Notes under the pieces: model-generated
Databases searched by the model: none
What the model saw: only the letters and a program-made list of their open reading frames with translations
Told to the model about the DNA's origin: nothing
DNA from: CAYPAV01 sp964408805
GTDB taxonomy: Bacteria; Pseudomonadota; Alphaproteobacteria; UBA8366
NCBI GenBank assembly: GCA_964408805.1
Contig: CAYPAV010000014.1
Location: 54,185 to 118,184, forward strand
Length of the DNA stretch: 64,000 nucleotides
Reading direction: 5' to 3'
In this document: piece by piece, positions 1 to 8,495 of the stretch
Layout of the letters: each line of letters begins with the position of its first letter
Position numbering within the stretch: position 1 is the first letter of the stretch
Translations under genes and position numbers: made by a program

Positions 1-74
1 TCCTTTGCCTTGAGATCGACCAGCGCTTCGGACAATAGGCGAATCTCAAGCATCGAATTCGCATAGAACCAGAC

Positions 75-1259
75 TTGCGGCACGCGGAACAAATTTCCGG
101 AGGCATCGTTGTGACCTTCGCAGGACCAGCACGGCTCGAAATAGCGAAGCGTCTTCAAGGCGAAGGCGAGAGGCGCTATCTTCGACTCAATCGGAAACCG
201 TTCCGGGTCTTGGCGCGGCAAGGGTATGTCAATGTGATTTCAACGACCGACCCGTTGGAAATCGAACCGCTGCAATGCGTTCACGATTTCGATTTGATCC
301 TGCTCGACATTCGAATGCCGAAGATGGACGGTTTCCAGGTCATGGAGCGGCTCGAAGAAATCATCGCCGACGATTACCTGCCGGTCCTGGTCCTGACCGC
401 GCAAACCGATAACGAAACACGGCTCCGCGCGCTCGATATGGGTGCCAAGGATTTCATTACCAAGCCGTTTCAAAAGAACGAGGTTCTGCTTCGGATCGAC
501 AACATGCTGCAGGTCCGGGCGGCCTATAACCAGAAGCGGCAATTGAATGAATTGCTGGAAAAGAAAGTTCGTCTCAGGACCGCCGAGGTCGTCGACACGC
601 AATACGAGATCATCCGTCGGCTGGCCCGGGCCGGCGAATATCGTGACAACGAGACGGGGATGCATGTCATTCGTGTCGGCAAGAGCGCGCAGCGACTGGC
701 GCGGGCGCTTGGATATGGCGACCGGTTCTGCGATCTCATGATGCATGCGAGCACCATGCACGATGTCGGCAAGATCGGCGTGCCGGACCGCGTATTGTTG
801 AAGCCGGGCAAGTTGGACGGCGAGGAATGGGCACTGATGCGCGAGCACGCGGCGGTCGGGGCGAATATCCTTGATGAACACGGTGCCGATGTCATGAAAC
901 TGGCCAAGGTGATCGCCTTGACCCACCACGAGAAATGGAATGGCGAGGGTTATCCCAACGGCTTGAAGGGCGCCGATATTCCGATCGAAGGCCGCATCAC
1001 CGCGATTTGCGATGTTTTTGACGCCTTGACCTCGGTCCGGCCCTATAAGGACGCATGGAGTGTCGAGGCGGCGTCGGCGGAGGTGAGGAACGCGTCGGGA
1101 TCTCACTTCGATCCGGATCTCGTTCCGAAATTCGTCGAAATCCTGCCAGGAATCGTCGCGCTGCGGGACCGCTATTCGGACGATGAAGCGGAACTCGGCG
1201 GACGGTGGACCCAATGGATCACGGGTTATAATAATTATCGGGACGTGGCATTGGCTTGA
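75..1259 (+). CDS. Response regulator with receiver and HD-GYP domains (c-di-GMP phosphodiesterase type)
   Basis: Cytoplasmic two-component output protein of 394 residues. A receiver domain (about 28-150) is followed by a short helical linker and an HD-GYP domain (about 175-370). Visible receiver residues are the phosphoacceptor Asp78 (in LLDIRMPKMDG), Thr108 and Lys130. The HD-GYP signature shows as HD at 229-230, HH at 284-285 and GYP at 292-294. HD-GYP proteins hydrolyse cyclic di-GMP. The acidic pair normally found on receiver strand 1 is not visible in the first 45 residues, which do not resemble a receiver, so the start is uncertain or the 5' end carries a frameshift. It lies 46 bases before a hybrid histidine kinase, its probable partner. 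Confidence 0.85.
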   Translation: MRHAEQISGGIVVTFAGPARLEIAKRLQGEGERRYLRLNRKPFRVLARQGYVNVISTTDPLEIEPLQCVHDFDLILLDIRMPKMDGFQVMERLEEIIADDYLPVLVLTAQTDNETRLRALDMGAKDFITKPFQKNEVLLRIDNMLQVRAAYNQKRQLNELLEKKVRLRTAEVVDTQYEIIRRLARAGEYRDNETGMHVIRVGKSAQRLARALGYGDRFCDLMMHASTMHDVGKIGVPDRVLLKPGKLDGEEWALMREHAAVGANILDEHGADVMKLAKVIALTHHEKWNGEGYPNGLKGADIPIEGRITAICDVFDALTSVRPYKDAWSVEAASAEVRNASGSHFDPDLVPKFVEILPGIVALRDRYSDDEAELGGRWTQWITGYNNYRDVALA

Positions 1260-1305
1260 CCGCGTGTCGAATGGGTCGCGTCTTGATGCAGGAATTTGAT
1301 CCGAC

Positions 1306-2160
1306 ATGAACCAACCAATTCCGAATTCGGAAACAGCTAGGCTCGCAGACTCGGGAAATCACCTCGACTTCGATGGGGACGCGGACCGGGAATTGGATCG
1401 CATCACGAACCTTGCTTGCCTAGCGCTCGAGGTGCCCGTGAGCTTTGTCGGATTGGCCGGCAAAGACCGTATCCGGCTCCTCTCCCGGCAAGGATTGGAT
1501 CAGCCCGAAATCCCCCGCCCAGGCGATTTTTGCGAGTTAGCGATCCTGGAAGATTCGGTTTTGGCTGTGTCCGACGCGGCCAAGGACGCCAGATTCGCTG
1601 ATCAGGATACTGTAACCGGCCCGCCCCGCTTCACGAGTTATGCCGATGCTCCGCTACGGGACAAATCCGGCCTGCCGATCGGGACTCTTTCCGTTCGCGA
1701 CATTCGGCCCCGCGAGTTTTCATCGGCCCAGCTCGCCATATTGTCCGAATTGGCCGATCTCGCCAGCGCTCATCTCGAACGCCGGCGCTTCCAACGGGCC
1801 GACAGGGAGAACCGGGCCGACTTGCTTCAGGAAACCATCGATTCGATGGATGAAGGCATTAGTGTCTGGAATTCGGAAAATCGATTGCTTGCTTGGAACG
1901 CCGCATTCGGCGCGCTGACCGATGTGTCGGATACGGATCTTCGACCCGGTGCGTCTCTTTTGGACGTTCTACGCCAGGCGGCGACGGCGGGCCGATCGGG
2001 GAGGGCGATCCGGCGCAACTTGCCCGCCAGCGGCAGATGGAGATTCAAAGCCGGGATATCGTTCGACATTCTGCGTTCGAGACGGGCGACGGCCGCTTGC
2101 TCCGCGTTGGCCGGTTTCCGTTACGAGACGGCGGTTACGTCGCAACCTTGGCGGATGTGA
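1306..2160 (+). CDS. Hybrid sensor histidine kinase, 5' part (GAF and start of PAS), frameshifted
   Basis: This frame encodes a GAF domain (about residues 27-160) and the first half of a PAS domain (from about 172). It then loses PAS similarity after the stretch ending RQAATAG and stops at 2160. The missing half of the PAS domain continues in the next frame (from GPIGEGDP), so this and the following entry are one gene of about 1101 residues spanning 1306-4610. One C missing in the run at 1991-1993 explains the break: restoring it joins the two halves exactly. Either the gene is inactivated here or the base was lost in sequencing. The ATG start lies 46 bases after the HD-GYP gene. Confidence 0.75.
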   Translation: MNQPIPNSETARLADSGNHLDFDGDADRELDRITNLACLALEVPVSFVGLAGKDRIRLLSRQGLDQPEIPRPGDFCELAILEDSVLAVSDAAKDARFADQDTVTGPPRFTSYADAPLRDKSGLPIGTLSVRDIRPREFSSAQLAILSELADLASAHLERRRFQRADRENRADLLQETIDSMDEGISVWNSENRLLAWNAAFGALTDVSDTDLRPGASLLDVLRQAATAGRSGRAIRRNLPASGRWRFKAGISFDILRSRRATAACSALAGFRYETAVTSQPWRM

Positions 2161-4610
2161 CGAGGCAACGGGCGGCCGAACGGGCCTTGACTCGTCTTCA
2201 TGAAATTGGCGGTGAGGAAGATCTGCAATTCTCGAGCAGGATCGACCGGGTCTTGGCGCTTGGCCGCGAATATTTCGGAACGGATGTCGGACTGGTCAAT
2301 CGCATAGGCGAAAATAGCCTCCTGATCGAATATGCAAATGGGCCGGAATCCGAGGCGCTGGTCCAGACCATACATCCGCTCGGCGGTATGGAGCGAAATC
2401 TCCAACAGTCTTCGAACAAGTTTGTCGTGTGCGACAATGTTACCGATAGCCTAGCCGGAGACCATGCTTTCTATCGGAAGATCGGTATCGAAAGCTACAT
2501 TGAAAGTCCGATTTTCGTGGATGGCGGCCGCTATGGAACCCTTGCCTTCGCGGCAACCAAGTCGCGCGGCTCGCCATTCGAGTTGGCCGATGGCGGTATT
2601 TTGCGGACTTTCGCTCAATGGCTCGGCCTTGAAATTTCGCGGACCCGGGCGCAGGCAGCGCTACAGGAGACGAGCGACCAGCTTGCCGACGCGGTCGAAA
2701 GTCTACCCGACGGGTTCGTGCTGTTCGACGCCGCCGAGAAGATGCTGCTTTGCAATGCCAAGTTTCGTGAAATGTGGGAACCCGCGATCGCCGAGCGTAT
2801 TGTCCCCGGGATTACGCTGGTGGACCTCCTCGACTGGATCGTCGAGGCGGGCGCGTATGAAAACGAGAAGGATGAGACCCACGCCGCGTTCGGTCGAAAT
2901 CGCCTCGCTAGAATGAGAGCGGCGACCGGTCGGCCCGAAGTCATGCGATTGACCGATGGGCGCTGGTTTCATTTCTCGGAACGACGGACGAGGGCGGGAG
3001 GATTCGTCGGCATCCGAACCGATATCTCGGACGTGATGGAAGCCGAAAATTTGCTTCGCCGCAGCGAGGAGCAGGTTCGGGCCGTCTTCGAGAATTTGGT
3101 CGACGGGATCGTCACGATCGATGAGAGAGGCAGGATCGAGCGGGCCAATCCCGCGGTTGAAAGGATATTTGGGTATACCCCGCAAGAGTTGGCCGGGCGG
3201 AATGTGTCGGTCCTGATGCCTCCGGATACCGCCAACATGCACGATACATTCTTGTCGAACTATATGGCGGGTGGCGAGGCAAAGATCATCGGCAAGGGGC
3301 GGGAGCTGATCGGCCGGCGAAAGGACGGCTCGGAATTTCCGCTCTATCTCGCGGTGGGCGAGATGTTTCACGGTGATCGACGCGCGTTCACGGGAATCCC
3401 GCGCGATGTATCGGAGGAGCATCGCGCGCGCAGGGAAATCGAGGCGGCAATGGAATTGGCCGAGAACGCGAACCTCGCGAAATCAGATTTTCTTTCGGCG
3501 ATGAGCCATGAACTACGGACGCCGATGAATGCCATTCTCGGCTTCGGCCAACTCTTGGATGAAGACCCCCGAGCGCCGCTCAAGGGTGATCAAACGCGAT
3601 TCGTGGCCCAAATCCTAAAAAACGGCGATCATCTCCTGAAATTGATCGACGAAGTCTTGGACCTGTCGAAGGTCGAATCCGGCAATATCGTCATAAACTC
3701 GGAGATTGTCGCGCCAACGGACGTTTTGGAGGCTTGCGTTCTAGCGGCGGAAAGTCTGGCGCGGGAGGATGGTATCACCGTTATCGATGAGACCGATACG
3801 GTCCCGCTGCCGCTTCTCGAAGTCGATCCGGTTCGGATGAAGCAAGTCTTGCTGAATTTGATTTCGAATGCCGTGAAATACAACAGACCGGAAGGGTCGG
3901 TTACCTTGACCGCGGAGATCCGCGACGACGTCCTGAGGATTTCCGTCGCGGATACCGGCTACGGCATACCGGAAGAACGCTGGGGCGATATATTCGTGCC
4001 GTTCAATCGCCTCGACGCCGGACAGTCGAACATCGAAGGTACCGGTATCGGTTTGACACTGGCGAAGCGCCTCGTCGAGTACATGTCCGGCCGGATCGGT
4101 TTCGACAGCGCGATCGATCGGGGCACCACCTTCTGGGTGGACTTCCCGTGCGCCCGCGGGCCCGTGATCGATGTCGGGTCGATTGAGTCGGAAGAAGCGG
4201 CCGCCTCGTCAAGCGACGTGGCGAACGGCGGCGGACCCGGGCGGAAAGTACTGTATATCGAGGACAATCCCGCAAATCTGGAACTCATGCAGGAAATCGT
4301 CGCGCGCATCCCGAATCTCGAAATGCTGTCGGCGCATACGGCGGAAATCGGAGTCAAGCTCGCGCGAGATCTTCGGCCCGACGTGGTTCTCATGGATATT
4401 AATCTTCCGGGAATGGACGGCTATGAGGGTTTGGCCGCGCTAAAAAATGATCCGGAGACGGCCGGCGTTCCGGTCGTCGCATTGACCGCGAATGCCATGC
4501 CCGCGGATATCAAGCGCGGTCGTGCCGCCGGGTTCGCGGGTTATCTAACGAAACCTATCCGCATTCGCGAAGTGACGGCCGCGTTGGTCGAAGCCTTGGC
4601 CACGGATTAG
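1893..4610 (+). CDS. Hybrid sensor histidine kinase, 3' part (PAS-GAF-PAS-PAS-HisKA-HATPase-REC)
   Basis: Main body of the kinase, in the frame after the break near 1992. The open frame begins at 1893, but only sequence from about 1990 onward is homologous. In-frame restarts such as ATG 2037 are possible. Domain order in this 905-residue frame: rest of a PAS, GAF (about 115-265), PAS (about 270-390), PAS (about 395-510), HisKA with SHELRTPMNAI (about 525-590), HATPase with N box (LLNLISNAVKYN) and G boxes (DTGYGIP, GTGIGLTLAK), and a C-terminal receiver (about 785-905) with the phosphoacceptor in DINLPGMDG and Lys in LTKPI. No membrane segment is seen, so sensing is probably cytoplasmic. The likely partner is the upstream HD-GYP regulator. 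Confidence 0.8.
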   Translation: MERRIRRADRCVGYGSSTRCVSFGRSTPGGDGGPIGEGDPAQLARQRQMEIQSRDIVRHSAFETGDGRLLRVGRFPLRDGGYVATLADVTRQRAAERALTRLHEIGGEEDLQFSSRIDRVLALGREYFGTDVGLVNRIGENSLLIEYANGPESEALVQTIHPLGGMERNLQQSSNKFVVCDNVTDSLAGDHAFYRKIGIESYIESPIFVDGGRYGTLAFAATKSRGSPFELADGGILRTFAQWLGLEISRTRAQAALQETSDQLADAVESLPDGFVLFDAAEKMLLCNAKFREMWEPAIAERIVPGITLVDLLDWIVEAGAYENEKDETHAAFGRNRLARMRAATGRPEVMRLTDGRWFHFSERRTRAGGFVGIRTDISDVMEAENLLRRSEEQVRAVFENLVDGIVTIDERGRIERANPAVERIFGYTPQELAGRNVSVLMPPDTANMHDTFLSNYMAGGEAKIIGKGRELIGRRKDGSEFPLYLAVGEMFHGDRRAFTGIPRDVSEEHRARREIEAAMELAENANLAKSDFLSAMSHELRTPMNAILGFGQLLDEDPRAPLKGDQTRFVAQILKNGDHLLKLIDEVLDLSKVESGNIVINSEIVAPTDVLEACVLAAESLAREDGITVIDETDTVPLPLLEVDPVRMKQVLLNLISNAVKYNRPEGSVTLTAEIRDDVLRISVADTGYGIPEERWGDIFVPFNRLDAGQSNIEGTGIGLTLAKRLVEYMSGRIGFDSAIDRGTTFWVDFPCARGPVIDVGSIESEEAAASSSDVANGGGPGRKVLYIEDNPANLELMQEIVARIPNLEMLSAHTAEIGVKLARDLRPDVVLMDINLPGMDGYEGLAALKNDPETAGVPVVALTANAMPADIKRGRAAGFAGYLTKPIRIREVTAALVEALATD

Positions 4611-4726
4611 CCCGCTTCCTGCCTCCTTAGGGTAATCCCCTATACCGGCTAGGGATAACGAGAATTCCCCTCTCTTCGTTCGTTAACGATAATTAACGCA
4701 ATGCATGGCGGCCTTCGTCATGTGAG

Positions 4727-5200
4727 TTGGATGGACGGAGACGGGAATTGGAAAATTCAACGGTTTGTGGCCCGATACCGCGTGAGAAAACGCGGGTGGC
4801 GAACGCGGAAACGCAGTCTGTATTGTATGTCGGGGACTACCCGGCGAATCGGACCGTACTCGAGGCGGTGATACGCTATTTTCCCAATTTCCGGTTGAAA
4901 CCGGCACGTTCGGCACGTTGCGCCCATGAAATCACCGGAACATTCGATCGTCCCGCGGTCGTCGTCTTCGAGCAGGATGAGATCGGCCATGTGGAGACCT
5001 TCGAGACCTTGCGAACCCTTCGTGAGTTATGGGGTGGCGAGTCGGTTCCCGCGATCGTCATTTCGGGAGGCGTCGATCAAAGTGCATTGCGTTCATCGGG
5101 TGTCGCATGGGGGCTTTGCCATCCGTTGAGATCGGGTGTCGTCATTGCGGTCTTGCGCGAATTGCTGGGCGCCGGTGTTCAAGGCCGGATGGTGAATTGA
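4727..5200 (+). CDS. Degenerate receiver-like protein (pseudo-receiver)
   Basis: A 157-residue protein whose middle follows the receiver fold pattern. It begins VLYVGDYPANRTVLEAVI, closely parallel to VLYIEDNPANLELMQEIV at the start of the kinase's own receiver. The phosphorylation chemistry is gone: the acidic pair is reduced to Gly-Asp, the phosphoacceptor position falls in VVVFEQDE without a clear Asp, and the Lys position reads CHPLRS. It may therefore be a phosphorylation-independent binding module. The TTG at 4727 opens the frame, and GTG at 4796 is an alternative start just before the domain. It sits between the hybrid kinase and the STAS protein on the same strand. Function unknown. 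Confidence 0.6.
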   Translation: MDGRRRELENSTVCGPIPREKTRVANAETQSVLYVGDYPANRTVLEAVIRYFPNFRLKPARSARCAHEITGTFDRPAVVVFEQDEIGHVETFETLRTLRELWGGESVPAIVISGGVDQSALRSSGVAWGLCHPLRSGVVIAVLRELLGAGVQGRMVN

Positions 5201-5261
5201 CAAAAATAGCCGGTGGTCTCGTGTCCGTTTCAAATTATCCCGATCGAGAGCAGGTCCAAGC

Positions 5262-5564
5262 ATGCAATACTCAGTTCAACAATTTGACAGCGAAACTCGC
5301 GTGAACTGCTTCGGTGAGTTTTTGAGCCAGGACGGGCCCAATATCCAACCCATGGCGGAGGATATCTTCAACCGCCCCAGCGGTCGCGTTGTGCTGGATC
5401 TTTCGGGCCTCGACGAAATCGATTCGGCGGGATTGAGCATGCTTCTCTTTCTGAGAAAATTCGCCGAGAAGGAATCCAAGACCGTCGTCTTATCCCGGCC
5501 GTCTCCGAATATTCGCGAGATGCTCGATCTCGCCTGTTTCGACATCATATTCGAAATCTGTTGA
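5262..5564 (+). CDS. STAS-domain protein (anti-sigma factor antagonist type)
   Basis: A 100-residue single STAS domain. The signature LDLSGLDEIDSAGLSMLL contains the conserved Ser in DSAG, which in SpoIIAA/RsbV-type proteins is phosphorylated by a partner switch kinase. Length is normal for a stand-alone STAS antagonist. No anti-sigma kinase of the RsbW type is seen in the window, so the partner is elsewhere or the protein serves the signalling genes just upstream. The ATG start has AGGT about 7 bases upstream. It ends 12 bases before the convergent end of the catabolic operon. Confidence 0.85.
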   Translation: MQYSVQQFDSETRVNCFGEFLSQDGPNIQPMAEDIFNRPSGRVVLDLSGLDEIDSAGLSMLLFLRKFAEKESKTVVLSRPSPNIREMLDLACFDIIFEIC

Positions 5565-5576
5565 GCGAAAGTTCCC

Positions 5577-7613
5577 TCAGGTCACTGTAAAGCCGCTTGA
5601 TGTCTCGGCTGCGTCCATCGCAATCCTGAAATCGGTCTCGACATTGGCGCGAATAAGATAGAGCGGCTCCCCGGCGGAAACCGTATCTCCTAAGGATTTC
5701 AGTAGATCGACGCCCGCACCCTTGTCCATTGGCGCTCCCGCGCGGCGTGCGATACCGCTTAGCCGGTAAGAATCGAGGGCGGATACGGTGCCGCTCCCGG
5801 CGGCGGCGACTTCATGAACCAGTGGACCCGGCGCCGGCGGCGTCTCCCGCCGACCTTGAAGATCGATCATCCGTTCGAGAGTTTCCAGGGCGGCGCCGCT
5901 CTCCAGCAGGTCTCCCGCCAGTGCACGTCCGGACCCAACGGGTGTATCGGGCGCCCATTCCAGGATCGCGGCGGCGAAGTCGAGTGCCTTTGCACGGAGA
6001 TCGGCTGGCGCGTCGGGTTCGTTTCGCAGTACCTGGTAAACATCCCTGACTTCGAGGGCGGGACCGAGACCCCGGCCGATCGGTTGCGCGCCATCGGTCA
6101 CGCGCGCCTTGATCGTAAGACCGACACCGGAGCCGACCTCCTCGAACAGGCGTGCCAGCGCTTGGCCTTCTTCCTCATTCGCGACCTTCGTGCGGGGGCC
6201 GACGGGAATGTCGATGATCGCATGGGTCGATCCCGCCGCGAGCTTCTTCGAGAGGATCGAGGTGACCGCGAGTTTTGAGGAATCGATGCCGAGCGGCCGG
6301 GTGATCGAGTTCATCACGTCGTCTACCGGCGAGTGGCTCAGCCGACCGTTCCAGGCGATGCAGCCGTTGCATGTCTCGACCGTGCGCTGAACGTCGGCAG
6401 GGGTGAGATCGACCCGGGCTAGACACTCCATTACATCGGCGGTTCCGGCAGCGGAGGTAATGGCGCGGGAGGAGGTCTTCGGAATCCACAACCCGTGCGC
6501 CGCGACGATAGGAATCACGATCAGGCTGATCCGGCTGCCCGGCACGCCGCCCATCGAGTGCTTGTCGACGACGATATCGCGCTCCCAGGAAAAGCGGTGC
6601 GCGTAGGCCGCCCGCGCCCGGGTCAGGCCCTGGATTTCAGCGGCTGTCAATTCCTTGGAGGCGGTAACCAGAAAGGCGGCGATTTCGCGCTCCGTGTAGC
6701 GATATTCGACGATATCGCGGATCAGGACACTCATTCCGGCGGCGCCGATTTCCGCGCCCCCGACCTTGGCGCGAAGTGTCCGCAAGCTCTCCGGCGAGGG
6801 GGTTCGTTCCAACAACACCTCGCTACCCTCGGGCAATCCCAGAGTCTCGAAGGAATGTGACGACAGACCGACTTCGTCCAGGCCCAGCAATTCGCCGTCC
6901 TCGACCAGATTGACGCGTGCGCGCAGGCTCGCCGTCTCCGTGAAGATGTCCACCTTGGCCGGGCCGAGATAGTTTTCCGCGTTGTAGACGGTGCAGTCGC
7001 GGTGCAGGAAGCAAATGTTCTCGCGCCAGGTGTCGAGCGGCATCCGGCGGATCTTGAGGCGTCCCGGGACCGCTTGGTTGATCGTGCGGACGAATTGTTC
7101 GACCCCCGCCTCGATCGAGCCGTCGTTCTGGATCGTCAGCACTTCGACGCCCTTCGGATAGGCCGCCGGCTTTCGCGTGATCCGGCGTTGGATGTCCGCC
7201 GCGTCCTCCCGGCCCCGTGCCGCAAGCCGCGCGGCCAGGATTTCCGGTGGCGCGGTCACTTCGATGACCCGGATCTCCGAATGCCGTTCCGCCAGCCCGG
7301 CAATGGCGCCCCGCGAGATATTCGCCAGGACATGCCGGCCTTCCGCCAGGTCCGCAGCCAGCTCGCCGGAAAGTCCATAACCAAGGTCGTGCGCGCGCCA
7401 ATGGGCCAGAAACTCGTCGCGCGTAAGCCGTGCCTCGAATTCTTCTTCCGTGACCGCTTCATGCGCCTCGCCGCCGGCATCTGCGGGCCGCGTGATGATG
7501 CGGCGGGCGAAGACGAAATGCGGGTCCCGCGCCAATTGCACGCGCGCCCCGTCCAGCAAGCTGTCCTTGCCGGCCCCGCTAGGTCCAACGATCAGGAAAA
7601 GAACGCCTGACAT
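5577..7613 (-). CDS. Fusion of PhnN-type ribose 1,5-bisphosphokinase and AMP/thymidine phosphorylase-like enzyme
   Basis: 678 residues. Residues 1 to about 182 match PhnN: a P-loop near residues 10-18 (GPSGAGKDS) and a guanylate-kinase-like fold. PhnN phosphorylates ribose 1,5-bisphosphate to PRPP. From about 190 to the end it matches the AMP phosphorylase / putative thymidine phosphorylase family, including the N-terminal beta-domain typical of AMP phosphorylases and the signature DKHSMGGVPGSRISL followed by IPKTSSRAITSAAGTAD. AMP phosphorylases convert NMP plus phosphate to base plus ribose 1,5-bisphosphate, which is exactly the PhnN substrate. The two halves could therefore channel this intermediate. 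It is the last gene of the operon, 30 bases after nadC. The substrate base is inferred only. Confidence 0.85.
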   Translation of the reverse strand: MSGVLFLIVGPSGAGKDSLLDGARVQLARDPHFVFARRIITRPADAGGEAHEAVTEEEFEARLTRDEFLAHWRAHDLGYGLSGELAADLAEGRHVLANISRGAIAGLAERHSEIRVIEVTAPPEILAARLAARGREDAADIQRRITRKPAAYPKGVEVLTIQNDGSIEAGVEQFVRTINQAVPGRLKIRRMPLDTWRENICFLHRDCTVYNAENYLGPAKVDIFTETASLRARVNLVEDGELLGLDEVGLSSHSFETLGLPEGSEVLLERTPSPESLRTLRAKVGGAEIGAAGMSVLIRDIVEYRYTEREIAAFLVTASKELTAAEIQGLTRARAAYAHRFSWERDIVVDKHSMGGVPGSRISLIVIPIVAAHGLWIPKTSSRAITSAAGTADVMECLARVDLTPADVQRTVETCNGCIAWNGRLSHSPVDDVMNSITRPLGIDSSKLAVTSILSKKLAAGSTHAIIDIPVGPRTKVANEEEGQALARLFEEVGSGVGLTIKARVTDGAQPIGRGLGPALEVRDVYQVLRNEPDAPADLRAKALDFAAAILEWAPDTPVGSGRALAGDLLESGAALETLERMIDLQGRRETPPAPGPLVHEVAAAGSGTVSALDSYRLSGIARRAGAPMDKGAGVDLLKSLGDTVSAGEPLYLIRANVETDFRIAMDAAETSSGFTVT

Positions 7614-7643
7614 TTTTTGTTCCGGGTCTCCTTTCCTTGCTTC

Positions 7644-8495
7644 TCAGTCCGGCGCCTCGTCGAGGCCGATATCGATGGCGGGCGCGGATTGCGTGATCTT
7701 GCCGGTGGAGATGAAGGTAACACCCGACTCCGCTTTCGCGCGGACCGTCTCCAGCGTGATGCCGCCCGAGGCTTCCAGCGGGATACGGCCGTCGACGATC
7801 CGGACCGCTTCTCGCATGTTGTCCGGCGACATGTTGTCGAGGAGGAGCGAGTCGGCACCGGCATCGACGGCCACCTGGACCTGCTCCAGGTTGTCGCATT
7901 CGACCTGGACCTTGGTCAGGGTCGGCACTTGGGACAGGGCGTGTTGAATCGCCGCCGCGAGCCCGCCATGGACCGCGATATGATTGTCCTTGATCAGAAC
8001 CCCGCTATCGAGTCCAAGACGATGATTGCGGCCGCCGCCACAGGTTACCGCGTGTTTTTCGAGGGCGCGAAGGCCGGGCGTCGTCTTGCGGGTATCGATC
8101 AGCGTGGCGCCGGTGCCGTCGATCTCCTTCACGTATTGCGCCGTCAAGGTGGCGATCCCGGAGAGATGTTGCATCACGTTCAGCGCTGTCCGCTCAGCCG
8201 TCAAAATACCTCGCGCCCGGCCCGAAACCCGGGCCAGGATGGTACCGGGACCGACATGGTCGCCATCCTGGACGCGGGCGTCGATGGCGCAATCCGGTTC
8301 GCAACGGCGGAAAACGGCGGCGGCCACGTCCAGTCCCGAGACGACGATGTCCTCGCGCGCATTGACGTCGAATGTTCCTTTCAATTCGGCATCGATCATG
8401 ATGGTAGACGTTAAATCCACGATCCCGATGTCCTCCCGAAGGAATTGGATGATCTGTTCGTCGATTAGGCGAGGGTCGATCACGCGTCGCTCCAT
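7644..8495 (-). CDS. nadC: Nicotinate-nucleotide diphosphorylase (carboxylating), quinolinate phosphoribosyltransferase
   Basis: 283 residues, normal length for NadC, which makes nicotinate mononucleotide, CO2 and pyrophosphate from quinolinate and PRPP. Family motifs are clear: DTRKTTPGLR, CGGGRNHRLGL, IKDNHI and the C-terminal ASGGI. Its start overlaps the end of the UPF0280 gene by 16 bases, so it is translationally coupled inside a catabolic operon and not in a nadA-nadB-nadC cluster. That setting suggests a role beyond NAD synthesis. The paralog ModD, linked to molybdenum genes, shares much of the fold and is an alternative, though the motifs read as NadC. Confidence 0.85.
   Translation of the reverse strand: MERRVIDPRLIDEQIIQFLREDIGIVDLTSTIMIDAELKGTFDVNAREDIVVSGLDVAAAVFRRCEPDCAIDARVQDGDHVGPGTILARVSGRARGILTAERTALNVMQHLSGIATLTAQYVKEIDGTGATLIDTRKTTPGLRALEKHAVTCGGGRNHRLGLDSGVLIKDNHIAVHGGLAAAIQHALSQVPTLTKVQVECDNLEQVQVAVDAGADSLLLDNMSPDNMREAVRIVDGRIPLEASGGITLETVRAKAESGVTFISTGKITQSAPAIDIGLDEAPD

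Noticed and set aside
1..74. Possible minus-strand gene start at 53 (MLEIRLLSEALVDLKAK) or plus-strand gene end at 66
   Set aside because: Only 17 to 21 codons are in the window and neither has a recognisable family or a good ribosome binding site.
240..1307. Long minus-strand open frame opposite the HD-GYP gene
   Set aside because: Antisense shadow of GC-rich coding DNA; no family motifs.
4681..4698. CGTTAA-6-TTAACG palindrome resembling a CtrA site
   Set aside because: The spacing is 6 rather than the usual 7 and there is no other support; AT-rich palindromes arise by chance.
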